This document shows positions 26,201-36,150 of a stretch of 64,000 nt of DNA, one piece after another. The stretch's first letter is position 1. The number at the start of each line of letters is the position of its first letter. Origin of the DNA: Opisthorchis felineus. Lineage: Eukaryota > Platyhelminthes > Trematoda > Opisthorchiida > Opisthorchiidae. The notes beneath the pieces were generated by a model, which did not search any database, was not told the DNA's origin, and saw nothing but the letters and a program-made list of their open reading frames with translations. The position numbers were made by a program, and so were the translations under genes. The stretch lies in the NCBI GenBank assembly GCA_004794785.1, contig SJOL01006491.1, positions 999,377 to 1,063,376 of the forward strand. Direction: 5' to 3'.

Positions 26201-29200
26201 AAGCTGGAACTTCGCTCTTGATTTATCACAACTGTCCAGTTCATGATCTGATTATTTCACGACCGTGCCACATATCCTCACCATTTCAATTCCATCATAG
26301 GGAACTTAGTTTGCTGATTTGAGTGATGTGCATCGTTTGCTGCCCAGGTGCATGATCGTCGTGGGACCAAGTTTTTCTTATGGACCCAGTGTTAATGTGG
26401 CAGTGCGACCGCAACCGGTCCCTCTTAAACTGAGCACTCTGCGATCCACACGCCATTCTGGTGGGGGTTTTCGTGCTTCTTTCTGGTTGTTGAAGGTAGC
26501 CTCATAAAACATGGCAGACAGACGATGCTTTCAGTTCATAGGAGGACTGCTCAGCTGATTTACATCCTAAGTTCGTACCTCCGCATTCTGCCGAAAGATA
26601 GCTGCCCAACAAGAGTAATTTGATTGCTCTAGGGCTGCTTTGTAATGTATTCTAGCATATTTGTGTGGCAGCCATACACAACTGTCGTCATCCTTGATGA
26701 TGTGCTTTCACTTTTACATCATATCTCTCCATTTAATCACACCACAGTCGAACGAAGACGACGGGATCGCATCAATACATGGATCAGTGAACTGTATAAA
26801 TTGCTTCCACCAGACGAGCAAGCCAAATCACAGTACCAAAGTAAGGGTATCGTGCTGAAGCGCGTCTGTGAATACTTCCAGAATGTTGACAGCATGCTCA
26901 AAGCAGCCAACGCAGCTGTTGAACAGGTCAGTGGGTTAATGTGTTTATGTATGTGGCAGCGTACTTATTCATTGGATGAACTGGATAGGTAATGTTCACG
27001 TTATTTGTGTTGTTTGTTTATATTCCGTTTTTTGAGCTGAGCAGAAGCGATGCCGTAATCTAAATTATCCATTGGCGGATAGCAAAAACCCACCTTATCT
27101 CACACATTTAATGTAGAAATCACTTCGAACATAGTCTACTCTAGCATCTGTATTCCTGATAAGCTTACATAGTTCCAAGGTCACCTTTCCAGCACCATGC
27201 TTCGCAACATAAGCTTTGCTGACCGCTCCATGTACAATATCCTTCGCTGACGTTAGCCATACGATGGCAAACTAAGGGCACATCGAGAACCTCGTGGACT
27301 TGAAAGGTCATCCACTGACTTGTGTGCTACCTCTATCAGCGTCCGACAGTAACTGGCGCATGGACCTGCCAAGATAAGCAACCGCCACATGACGCCAGAG
27401 ATGTATTGGGAAAGAGAAATTTCATTGCAAAGCTGAACATTAATCGGGTAGGAAAACTACCATTCTACCTTTGACTTTGAGACCATTGTTCAGAGAGTGT
27501 AACCAGGTTCAACAAATTCTGATCAGTTTGGAAGCCATGTAAGCATTATATTGTCATTTACAGTTGCTGTATGAGCCATTAAACATATGGGTTTCTCTTG
27601 TAGTCAGCTTAATGACTTTTCTTGAGAGGTGAAGTCACTCGAGGAGTAAAATGGTTTCTTCAGATATGGGAACTTCTATTGAAATCTGGCAAGGAATGCT
27701 CACTATAGGCTCTTCTGTGAGATATGCAACTGCTGTATCGTAGAGGCTCCGACCGGAAATTATTCTTTTTATTAGTTTTCCAGATGTAATACCGTGTACC
27801 ATGTGTTGTAGTAAGACCTGACTTGCACGGGTCTGAGCCTCACTTCACACCGGACCCATAGACATTGCGATTAGGAAACGGGATTTCGGTCACGTGGTAG
27901 ATAGTTGAAGATTGGCTCATATCCAACAAACTAGTTTGTTTCAGCTGCTTATTTCCAGTCATCCTTTTATTCTATCGAACCCATCTGGTAACGATGAGCC
28001 CTATTGATGCCACCTGCTTCTAGCGTGGTACCTCCGCGCTCTTCGATGAGCTTGCTTAAAAACATTGCGAGAAATAATTACCTACTGATATACTGTTGTC
28101 TATCTTATTTTGCTTCTCTGGCCAGTTGTTTATTGAGACCTATACTCATCTAACCATTTTATTCCTTTTCTCTGTGATGCATTCTTATCGCGTTTTTCCG
28201 GACTGTAACACGGTTATTCAGAAGTGTTGCTGTCCATGATATTGACGATGTTACTATCGCGTAAGCGTTGAGCTATTTTCTTGAGCACTTTAACTGTAGT
28301 AGTCGTTTATCTCTCAACAGGGAGCGAGTTTGACCTTATTGCTAACGACTTTAACAGTGCAAGTTATAGAACGAAATTTCAAAGACAGTTTTACTAAATT
28401 AGGGGAGAGGCGTAAAGGAAGCGAAGACTGGCTGCTAATTTTAGTTCGAGTAGGTTAGTGATCACACCGACCCGTCTGTGTGTACAACATATACCCCACG
28501 CATTTCCCTCGTGTTACTGATTAGGAATAGTGAATACAACATGGATCCCCATAGCCGTCTCCTATTCGTTGCTGACATGTGCATAGTCGCAGCTGTGCTT
28601 GAGTACAACAGACAACCGAGAATCAGTTTCCCGGCGTTCGGATTAATCCGCTACATTTGCGTCTGTTCATCCGCGCGGTCGTTCGGCCCTCGCACGAAAA
28701 CTTTGTGGTAGTGTCACTGCGGGACTTCAGAACAAATGTAAGTTCTAGGTTTCATGCTCATAGGAGTCAGCCACAAACACACCTTCAACTGGTGTTTCAT
28801 CTTCACTCCCAGGTATCCAGCGGACATTCAGATGGTCACGTTTTGGTCACACACACGTTTAGTCACACCAGTGATTAACTTCTCAATTCTACCCATGCAG
28901 TGACGTTATATGCTCAGCTGTTGCTGATGCTGTACGCCGCTCTGCGCACGTACTGTCCTAACCTTTGCCCTCTCAGGATGGGGCCTTTCTAAATATTTAG
29001 TCTAGTGGAACGCACATCTGGTTGTGTACCTCAGACCAGTTGATTGGGCGACTGTTCATGTCTGTTTGAAAACGGTACACTGGTTAACATATGTTTATAT
29101 GTGAAACTGGTTTGGTTAAAAAGCTGTGGTGGCACTTGGTAACGATTATCTATCTTTATTGAATGGTAACAACTAATCTAGCACGCGTCTATGTGCGTCC

Positions 29201-32200
29201 ATACGATTCATAAATCAGTACACATCCCTATGTGTTACCACGTTAGTTGACTTACTCTGTTCTACTTTGCCCTTGAGGATTCATTGTGGGCTGAACAGGT
29301 TTGTGCAGGCTATCATTCATTCAGTGAGATAGGCAGGCGGGCAAAACATTCGTCGGTTGGCTTTCGTTTATTTAAACTACGAATTACCACACTGACCTCC
29401 CAGGACGATGGGATGGTCAAGGGCGATTTGCTACCCTTAATGTATGTGCAGTTAGAAGAGTGGCCCCTCTTGAGAAACATCGTTGTATCCGGTTGCCGGT
29501 CAGAACAGCTGCGACGCGACGCGCGGTTTCGTAACTGTGGGGTTCTCACCTCACTGTGTCATAACTCGACTCCTCTGGATTTCCTACCCGTTGTCCATAG
29601 TTCGGTTAAGAAGTCTTTGTGAAGTCGATTCATGTGACGTGTCGTCTACCCATCTATCGCATGTAAGTTATCTTCTCGAAAAAATATTCACCGCACCGCA
29701 GCATAGTTGACTCAATGTCTTAAATGGACCTAGAGTTGTAGCAATAGCATAATGAGTTGCATTGCAACTGACTAACCAGAATATCCGCTACATGCTCCCG
29801 AACTGTCTAGAACTTGGGTGTGCCAACAGTTCCGAATGCCTAAATATCAGGATTCGGGAACAAAAATAACTTTTGTGTGCTGTCAACAACAGTCCAGATC
29901 TGTCCCCATTGTCATTGACACTGTGAAGCCAGAAGGTAAACGTGACGTTTGGCTGGAATTGAACTCGTAAACAAAAGCCGATCGACGCTGGATGTCCAGT
30001 ATATTGAATCGAGTGAATTGAATCCAGTGTATTGAATCGAAAGTTCCCAACACTGACTCATCGGTACAGTGTAAGGTTGCAGTAACCGGAATATGTAATT
30101 TTGTTCAACAAATTGCGAACGTAACCACGACGAACTCCATCTGCTCAGAATTCTTCGGACAGGAGGTATCACGGATGTACCTGCTGTGTAGCTTTCCTCC
30201 TTTCTTACCAATGTCAGTTCATTCCGGTTTTCCAGCTGTCGGCTACGTACTAAAAATACATTGGTTGCAGCCGTTACGGTCTTGTATCCTGAAGTTAGAG
30301 TGAATGTTGTGGCCACAGCACACCTGTGATCTACCTTAACCACTCTATCCCCCACCTGAGCATATCTGAACAAACAGCAGCTTGTGGCAACCACAATGGG
30401 ACCAGCAGGACAGTGAATTCTCCAAAGTTCATGACTCTGATCATCTGTTAGTCTGGCCGATCAATCTATATCCGATCCGTAACCGGCTCGCAACACAGTC
30501 ACCCAGTCCACTTGTTCTGGGTTCACTGCTGAAAAGAGGATAAGGAGTGAATTGCCATGCATTGGAAGCAATGACCTAAGTGGTTCATCGACATTTAATC
30601 GTCCTCTTTTAATCCAGGGGTAGAAATTATTCCTCCCCGGATTTTCGGCACCCATTCAACACCAGATCGGTCTCATTGGCGTAGGCCATTAACTTCAATA
30701 TAGAGAGCTGTTCCCAGAGAAAAACAACCAGTATTATACTACAGTCGTCCCTTTTTAAATGGATCGACTGTAAATGGTGTATCCTGAAAGGGAGCCTGTG
30801 AAAGTGAGCACAAAAAATGAGGAAAACCTGGTGAAATACACCCATTTGAGTTTACCGTGGACCTGTGTGATCTACTTTTTCGAATGTCGTGCAGTTCATA
30901 GTTCAGCCTCGAAATTTACAAGTTTGAAGTTCTTTATCAACCGTACGGCAGCGAACCATCGATGTTGCACACTGATGTGCTGTCGATAATGGTGATGATG
31001 ACTTCTAAATGCAAACGGTCATAGCTTGACCATCCAATGGGCCGAAACCAGTGAGTCTAGGTCTAAGGCACGAATAAGAGTAGTCGATCGTGGCACTTTT
31101 TGGGTGGCTGTGAAAGACCGGCTAATATACAGGCTCGTGGGATCGGTTTTCCCCACGTCTCGAAGAATCATAAGTACCTGAAATTTTGGGATGTTTTTAA
31201 TCCGTATAACGTCGGTGGCTAAAATATGCCGAGCACATGCAGATTAGCGCGGGAGGGTTAGGTGTCTGTTGCTGTCGTTGACTGGGCTTGCAGTCGCTCC
31301 ATCGTTTATGGCCACGTGTGTGCTCATGGACACACTAACCCACACGACCACGCCTTGTTCAAGAAGCATCAATAGAACTTACAGTGGGCACCACCTTATT
31401 GCGCGTCTGTCAAGCAGCTCGGATGATGTCCCTCTGGAAATGGGTTTTCATCAAAGTTTGCTTTAAAAGTGCTCTGATCCGAGCTGAGAGGTGGTCCTAA
31501 AATTTACCTGGAATCAAAGCTGATCAACCATGAGCAGCAGTCTCTCCAGATGAATTCAACTGTGTATGCAACGTTCATCATATTGCATACACGGGTTGAT
31601 CTGATACTGTATTATGTACGCCTCAGAAATAGGCAAATTTAATGACGCCTCCATTGTTTCTATTCGTCGGCCTGAACTGACCCAAACGGAACGTCCAGCC
31701 CAGTGCTTTAGCGGTAAACCGTGTTCTAGCTGCAGTTGATCTTTAAACACCAATGAAGATTGGGTGAGACGTCAATTTTTTGTCGTAGGATCCTTCCTGA
31801 GCTAATGATCTAAGGCTGACTTACTTCGCAGCGCGTGCTTATCTAGCCCGATGCCCAGAAATCATATTTCCCGTAAGAATGCACGTAGTAGATGCATTTG
31901 GAACTACGTCAGGTTCTCGTAGGATCTAAGGGACGGTATAGGGTATGTCGACATGGCTTATTATTTGCTTGTAAAGCATCCAGGTTCTAGCTGGAAGGTA
32001 ATGAACTTGTATGCATTACGCGGCCTGTGAATGCCGTATAGGCTACCGTTGTACAGGAATTGCCTCACTGTGAGAAGGTGTGGTCCAGCGACGGAGACAC
32101 ATCTTTGTATCTGCTCTTCGATCTTCCGTCTCATAAAAATTTGCAAGAGTTTGTTTTTGGCAGTAACTCCTCAAATTTCTAGTTTAGCTTTTAGCGTGTA

Positions 32201-34315
32201 TAAAGTTCTGTCTTCAGCATGCTTCCTTGTTGTTCCATTCAGGTTGTTTGATTCCGCTGACACCACGTGATGATTTCATTAATGGTGCATATCACGTGGT
32301 GCTATTTATTCGGTTGTGTTGCAGCATTTCGTCGGCAATAAACGACAGGTATCTTAGCTGACACACATCCACAAGCATTGCAATGTAGTTCGCTTGTCTC
32401 TGTAAGCGAAATAATTAGAGCAGATTTGACCTGCCAGATCTGTAGTCATTGTTATGATACACACTGCAGTATAACAAGCAATTCATAGTTCGTGGGTACC
32501 GCGTGTGCACGCGGTACTTTCTGTGAACTTGATGATCCGCTAAACTTTTATGCAACTTTCCAACCGATGTGATCTTCTTTACTGATGACTTGGAGACAGT
32601 GAACGATATAGCGGCTAACCGATGTCCGTGGCGTTTATTCTGTTCGTTTCTATCCAGATTGCCTGATGAAGTGTTGGTGTAGGCACCTTGGATTTTTGTT
32701 GTAGGCTAGCTCTAGGTCCCACTCCTTCCTCTATTTCTTTCTTCTCTCCATTATAAAGCTTTACTCAAGTAGATTGACATGGTTGTACGGCAATGTGGCA
32801 CCAGTGTTTTTGTTGTCGTCAGTGATGATAGTGATGACTGACGACCACTGCCCTGGAACACCAAAAATTTATAGAAGAATTCATAAGGTGTCGAAAAAGA
32901 GGTCCTCAGTGCTTTTCAGAACGGTTTGGTACACCGTACCTGTCACACTTGGAACGTGTAAATCATGGGTTGGGATAAAAGTCAATCCAGCCATGTTTCA
33001 AGTAATCAAAAGATCCAGGACTTCTTTTTGGGTTTTTAGGAACCTGTAATTCCTTTCAAACATGCTTAAAACAGCTTGCATTGAAAGCTTCAACTCCGTA
33101 CAGTTGTAACCATTTTTAGCCAGATTGTTAGCGGCTCAGTTGTTCTGTGGGAGTTTTTGTTAATAGCTTTCTTGGTCAAATAAAGGGAGATCAGTATGAT
33201 TGGAACAATGTAAACTCCGCCAAATACGTCAGAATGGGACAAAGCTGTGTAAAATCAAGACCCTGAAAGGGCAAGTTAAGAAGGCCAGAGAAGAGAAACC
33301 TGAGAAGCAACTTTTTTGGATGACTAATGCAGTCAGCACGCACCACCGTTGAATATCCGGTATATTCTGTCCCTTTGTTCGTGCTGCCTCCGTAAAATCG
33401 CTACTCCGCTTTTCTAACCTTGGGCGGGTGATGTTTTTTTCTGGATATTACCGACCAGTAGGTTGCTACATTGCACTGCCAATTATGCCGGGCGTTCTTG
33501 GAGGTATGAAGTCGTTTTTTTTTTACTTGTATGGAGCTATTTATCAGAAAATTAGTTTTTAGCCGCGAATACACTCCATCTTGGTGGCACGCCACCCACC
33601 GCTGATTATTTGCTTTATTCGTTAGGCCTTCTTGTTTCGTAACTTGCGGACCCTGTTACGCCACAAGAAAGGAGTCACCCTTCGTTAGCTTTTTGTACTC
33701 ACATGGTATGTATACTTTTACAATTAACTTGAAACCAAGCGCTGGCTTTCTCGAACTATCGTAAGGATCATCCTCATTTTCCCGTTTATCCTTCAGACGC
33801 GAGTGGAGAACGGGTTACTCCGGCAGCGAAATAGAGAATTGCAACAAGAGAACCAACTGTTATCAGCATCGTTACATTTGGGTGCAGCAGCAGCTGCCGC
33901 TCACTTGAAAAATCGGCAACCACGTGCTCCGTTGCATTCGAACCCCGAGGACTCTAACGGTGCTGGACCTGGTGATAATAGCGGCGGTACACAGTTGAAG
34001 GAACCCAACGAAACTGCTGACTATCCTGCGACGGTTACTGTTTTTGCCGTCAATCCGAATACCGACTACGGTCATGGCTCTAACTTCAGTCAAGCCAGTT
34101 CCACAGGTCTGCTGCCCAACCAGTCTGTCCCTTCAGCCAGTTTTGCCACGGTAGCCACTCTTAATAATGGTAATTCCGGCGTGTTTACCTTGCACACGGG
34201 CAACACATCGGCTGGGTCTTCAAACACAAGTATGGTGAATAATACACTGGTCCGCCCGTTGACTTTACCGAGCTTAGATCTCGTGGCTAATCACAGTGAC
34301 AGTCGACCCGAGTGA
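7710..34315 (+). CDS. USF: USF-like bHLH-leucine-zipper transcription factor (4 spliced exons)
   Basis: Spliced CDS: 7710-8223, 11440-11511, 26748-26926, 33797-34315; 1284 nt, 427 aa. USF proteins are nuclear dimers that bind CACGTG E-boxes and regulate transcription. Visible here: a Ser/Thr/Asn/Gly-rich N-terminus (1-171); a basic region, RRRVSHNEVERRRRDRIN (188-205), with His193, Glu197 and Arg201, the class-B set for CACGTG; HLH to about 245, with QSKGIVLKRVCEYFQNV as helix 2; then a zipper with Leu263, Leu270 and Leu277; poly-Ala (AAAAAA, about 285-290); and a low-complexity tail. RVSHNEVERRRRD closely matches the vertebrate USF basic region. All junctions are GT..AG and in phase (1, 1, 0). 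The start is uncertain: the ATG at 7710 follows an acceptor at 7698, and one nucleotide plus CC could also join an upstream coding exon. Alternative: another bHLH-Zip subfamily, but the basic region and loop favour USF. Confidence 0.88.
8224..11439 (+). other. USF: USF intron 1 (3.2 kb)
   Basis: Bounded by GTAGGT and CCCCACAG. It contains an 11-nt poly-C run (8331-8341). No LINE or SINE copy was recognised. A 127-aa minus-strand open frame at 9441-9824 has no motif I know and is treated as chance. Confidence 0.75.
11440..11511 (+). CDS. USF: USF exon B (72 nt, start of basic region)
   Basis: The acceptor TTTTTTCCTCCCCACAG ends at 11439 and the donor is GAGG|GTAGGT. Only one frame is open. 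It reads SAAYLEHLNPESKDIRRRVS then HNE and splits a Val codon (G|TC) with exon C. It supplies the first half of the basic region including the DNA-contacting His193. At 72 nt it is easily missed by ORF scans. Confidence 0.88.
12655..12889 (+). mobile_element. RTE-like LINE, fingers region of RT
   Basis: Translation gives VWDEELLP near the 5' end, then after a frameshift KGKRSDCGDYRGISM with P-I-S-K-K before it, A-S-S-W-L-S-A-I-I-L-G-R-L-K-T-Y-R-E-Q, and G-L-R-P-R-M-G-Y-I-H-T-V-F-K-L-L. These match the order of RT motifs in RTE elements (VPI.KKG, YRGIS, R.REQ, GFRPGRG.ID.IFTLRQLL). It carries a stop and frameshifts. The match ends at 12889, directly against a hammerhead-repeat fragment. Confidence 0.7.
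12891..12990 (+). mobile_element. Hammerhead-repeat family, copy A (3' half of ribozyme plus downstream)
   Basis: It begins GGGCGAAACCGGTC then GTGGGCTGT. By comparison with the complete copy at 57.4 kb this is the 3' side of stem II (GGGC), the GAA box (12895-12897), a loopless stem III ACC/GGU (12898-12903), C17 (12904) and the stem I 3' strand (12905-12910). The downstream GAATTTTCAGCAACC and TTATGAGTAGTGCATTCCGT are shared with the copies at 56.3 and 57.4 kb. The CTGATGA half is missing, so it cannot self-cleave. Confidence 0.6.
16334..16424 (-). mobile_element. SINE-1 partial copy (tRNA-like half)
   Basis: Minus-strand B box (GGTTCGAACCC, preceded by CCGGAAGGTCTAAAG) and A-box region (CAGTGGTTAAGACGCAAAC) are present. 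The copy runs into the body (GCAGTCGAGA on the plus strand is the complement of TCTCGACTGC) and stops at about 16334, so the 3' body is missing. Confidence 0.7.
17013..17090 (-). repeat. tRNA-like sequence, possible SINE or tRNA relic
   Basis: The minus strand reads TAACTCAGTCGATAGAGC (A-box like), and about 30 nt later GGCAGTTGGAGTCC (weak B box). No complete cloverleaf acceptor pairing is evident, so a functional tRNA is unlikely. It differs from SINE-1 and SINE-2. It could be coincidence. Confidence 0.3.
18345..18610 (-). mobile_element. RTE-like LINE, 3' end fragment
   Basis: The minus strand carries GATGTCAGTGGCGTTCATGC and TCAGTTTCCATCCCG, the nucleotide signature of the family's C-terminal [12 protein letters not shown] segment. 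The 3' UTR contains AAATACAGTGAAGCACCAGT and ends in a degenerate GACAATGATAATG tail. Everything upstream of the last 40 codons is missing. Confidence 0.7.
18985..19172 (+). mobile_element. SINE-1, tRNA-related SINE copy
   Basis: A-box region GAGATAGTTCGGCGGCTAAGG, B box ATGTTTCGAGCCC, then the shared body CTGGGCTTGGGCAACCTGGC, CAGTATCTCAGCCCTC and TTCGGATGGCATGG, ending near GTTACAGCTGAACGATCG. Confidence 0.8.
20985..21150. repeat. Alternating purine-pyrimidine tracts (Z-DNA prone)
   Basis: Runs such as GCGTGTGTGTTGCGCGATGC, GCATGCGCGCGC and GTGTGTGTGTGCGCGC alternate purine and pyrimidine nearly without interruption. They lie inside USF intron 2. Several CACGTG hexamers (near 20282, 20964, 21054 and 21201) fall in or near the tract as a by-product of its composition. 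Confidence 0.6.
22370..22640 (-). mobile_element. RTE-like LINE, 3' end fragment
   Basis: Reading the minus strand: a degenerate GACGACGATGATGACGG tail at the low-coordinate end, a 3' UTR with ACATCGGTGTTCAGTG, and the terminal coding signature around 22560-22610 (GTTGATGTCAATGG, TGCCAGTTCCCATCCCG). It abuts a plus-strand RT fragment, the same head-to-head arrangement as at 0.5 kb. Confidence 0.7.
22641..22990 (+). mobile_element. RTE-like LINE, RT palm fragment
   Basis: The plus frame reads PPVFFLNLKVAFDSFDCRAL, W-Q-C-L-L-M-K-G-V-P, then L-H-A-N-P-C-G-R-I-G. This is RT motif A (consensus VFLDLKAAFDSVDR..LW), with the catalytic Asp of LDL replaced by Asn. After a frameshift, E-L-S-P-E-F-T-V-S-N-S-V-K-Q-G-H-P continues into motif B (SGVRQGCPLSP). 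The copy is dead. Confidence 0.75.
26748..26926 (+). CDS. USF: USF exon C (rest of basic region, HLH)
   Basis: Acceptor TTTAATCACACCACAG; donor GAACAG|GTCAGT. It encodes residues 197-255: ERRRRDRINTWISELYKLLP (end of basic region and helix 1), loop PDEQAKSQY, then QSKGIVLKRVCEYFQNVDSM (helix 2) running into the zipper. It ends on a complete codon. Glu197 and Arg201, the E-box contacts, are intact. Confidence 0.92.
32261..32301. promoter_or_regulatory. Inverted pair of USF-type E-boxes
   Basis: Two perfect 11-nt arms, CACCACGTGAT (32261-32271) and ATCACGTGGTG (32291-32301), are separated by 19 nt. Each arm contains CACGTG, the site USF-type bHLH-Zip dimers bind, with the A-T flank next to the core (CACGTGAT) common in USF sites. 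The position within USF intron 3 suggests possible autoregulation. Function is inferred only. Confidence 0.4.
32496..32517. repeat. GC-rich perfect hairpin
   Basis: Arms GTACCGCGTG and CACGCGGTAC pair perfectly across a 2-nt gap (TG). No T run follows, so it is not a terminator-like signal. It lies 195 bp after the E-box inverted repeat. Confidence 0.6.
32585..32860 (+). mobile_element. RTE-like LINE, 3' end fragment
   Basis: Begins with L-E-T-V-N-D-I-A-A-N-R-C-P-W-R (consensus [15 protein letters not shown]) and F-L-S-R-L-P-D. The usual 3' UTR follows (GTTGTACGGCAATGTGGCAC) and ends in GTGATGATAGTGATGACTGA. Confidence 0.75.
33797..34315 (+). CDS. USF: USF exon D (zipper, C-terminal tail, stop)
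   Basis: The acceptor TTATCCTTCAG ends at 33796. The frame opens T-R-V-E-N-G-L-L-R-Q-R-N-R-E-L, continuing the zipper (Leu263, Leu270, Leu277), and L-Q-Q-E-N-Q-L-L resembles the vertebrate USF zipper. Then come poly-Ala and a Ser/Asn/Thr/Gly-rich tail of about 135 residues ending SDSRPE, with TGA at 34313-34315. Vertebrate USF proteins end soon after the zipper, so the long tail is lineage-specific. Confidence 0.9.
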   Translation, partial: TRVENGLLRQRNRELQQENQLLSASLHLGAAAAAAHLKNRQPRAPLHSNPEDSNGAGPGDNSGGTQLKEPNETADYPATVTVFAVNPNTDYGHGSNFSQASSTGLLPNQSVPSASFATVATLNNGNSGVFTLHTGNTSAGSSNTSMVNNTLVRPLTLPSLDLVANHSDSRPE

Positions 34316-36150
34316 GGTTCCCCACCTCCACCCACAATGGTGTCCCATCCACACAGTTTATCAAATCAAATTAGTTTTCTTTTTTCATGATTTTCTTTAT
34401 GGCCTAGTTTGAACATTATCGCGTCCCAACTCTCACGAACACTTGTCTATGCATCCACACACAGCTGGTTACATACGCTTCCACACTACGGTTGTCGCGA
34501 ATCTGATCTCTTTTGGAGGGAAAGAAGATACCGTTTATGATTGTCTCTGTCCATCAAACGACATCACCATGTATAGGTTCTCGTGGAGGCTGCGATCGTC
34601 TTTCCGTTTCTACCCACACACAGAGTTGTCTGTTTTGCCTCTTCCCCTCCAGGACGTTCCATTTCTTGTGAAAGATAGGTAACAACGCTATATCTATACT
34701 AGCAATCCCCTTAGTTCACTGAAACTTCTGCAAACTGGTGGCCTCGTGCTCCTATCAACTCTCCACCTTGAACTGTGAAGGTCATCTGTCATGCCTTCTC
34801 TATTTTTCCTGGTGATTTCTAACATACGTTCTACCATTACTGCTACTTTCACATTGTCCACTACAACAGACTCACCACCTTGCCGCACCCTCATTGTGCA
34901 CATTCCTGTGATAGTAATGCTCTCTCTCCCTTATTTTCAAGCGCTACTGTTTCTCGGATTGTCATCACTAACCGAATGATCGTTCTCATACGCAGGCAAC
35001 CTTGCGTAAACTGGTACGTTTGTGTGCTAGTGACCATTGTTGCTCTCGTCTGTAGCCCTCTGTCTCTCTCTACTCCATTCTCACTCCCGTCCACAGCCTT
35101 TGTCTCACCCTAAAATAACCTAGCCCTCTGATTTTGCTTGTACGTTGCGCCCATAATTTGTTTCTTGATTGGCTCCTTGTGTGGCTCTTTTCTTTACCAC
35201 CATTACTATTACCAGTACGTCCCATTTTTTCGCATTGCGTCTTTCATATGCTCCAAAAAACAGAAGCGAGAAAAGCGTAGGAACCTGCATCGAACACCAC
35301 TAGCTTTGGTCTGATCCATGTTCGGACGATAATACCGGGCTCGCCTCATCTGTGCCAGCGCGATTTTGTGGGAACTTGTTTGGACATCCACTGCGACATC
35401 CATTCATTTCCCCATCCTTTCTACACTTCTTGTGGTACTTTATGTTTCATATTTTCACCAGTTTATGTTTACTATGTTTTTGCTTGGGATGAATATCTTC
35501 ATTGTTGTTGTTCAAATGCCTGACAGACTCGGTGGTTTCCAGACGGCTCTTTCCCATCCCCTCCCCCAGGTCGACCGTTTATCTGTTGGGTTGCTGGCGC
35601 ATCGTTTTTGAACTTGTTCAATGACATTTTGTTGCAGTGTTGCCTTTGTTTTGTTTCACTCTTCATTCACCCCTACATATTGCCACCGGGCACATCGCTC
35701 CGTATGTTGGACGGTGGCTCTGTGTTCTTGTTTACCGTTCCGATTTGTGGCTCTTCCGGTTGAGGTTTGTGCTATCTTTCTCCTTTGTGTGTATGTGTGT
35801 GTGTGTGCAACGATCCACTTGGTCATGTCGTCTGTTTGCGTATATGCATTCGATTCATGACTCTCCCTGTTTTTCTGCACACACAGGAAAGCTTGTAACA
35901 ACTCAGTCTGGTCATTTAAATATTTATTTTCCGTGCGGCTCGTTCCTCCCAACCACCCACTTCTAATTCAATATAGCTCACCGATTGAAGGTGGTGTCCT
36001 TGAAGCCACCATACTGTGCTCGTTGCACAATCCGACGGAGTTCCCAGTTTAGGTAACTAAAGCTCGTTGGATTTGTCTGTTCACTTTTTGACTGATGGAG
36101 ACAGTTTCGGTCACTGTCCTATCTATCCCATTTCTCTCTCTCTCTATGGC
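34316..36150 (+). other. USF: Probable USF 3' UTR and downstream, pyrimidine-rich
   Basis: The plus strand is rich in C and T with little repeat content, consistent with a long 3' UTR. A TGTGTGTGTGTGTG run lies near 35794-35808 and a CTCTCTCTCTCT run near 36133-36144. I found no AATAAA hexamer here, so the polyadenylation site is undefined and the true end may be a variant signal. Several open frames of 60-110 aa have no motifs. Confidence 0.4.

Larger units (their letters stand above)
11512..26747 (+). other. USF: USF intron 2 (15.2 kb)
   Basis: This long intron interrupts the codon for Val196 in the middle of the basic region. It hosts LINE, SINE-1 and hammerhead-repeat fragments, listed separately. 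Otherwise 13.0-16.3, 19.2-20.9, 21.25-22.3 and 23.1-26.7 kb hold nothing I can name. A perfect 9-bp hairpin (CTTCCTGCA, 4-nt loop) lies at 16138-16159. Open frames of up to 134 aa (25363-25767) have no recognisable motif. Confidence 0.8.
26927..33796 (+). other. USF: USF intron 3 (6.9 kb)
   Basis: GTCAGT at the 5' end and TATCCTTCAG at the 3' end. It holds an E-box inverted repeat, a GC-rich hairpin and a LINE 3' end within 600 bp at 32.26-32.86 kb (listed separately). The rest is anonymous. A 160-aa minus-strand open frame (29912-30394) has no motif I can name, and includes a local near-repeat of GTATTGAATC around 30000-30040. Confidence 0.8.

Noticed and set aside
29912..30394. 160-aa minus-strand open frame in USF intron 3
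   Set aside because: No domain recognised, no conserved-looking motif, and within the range of chance frames for this window size.
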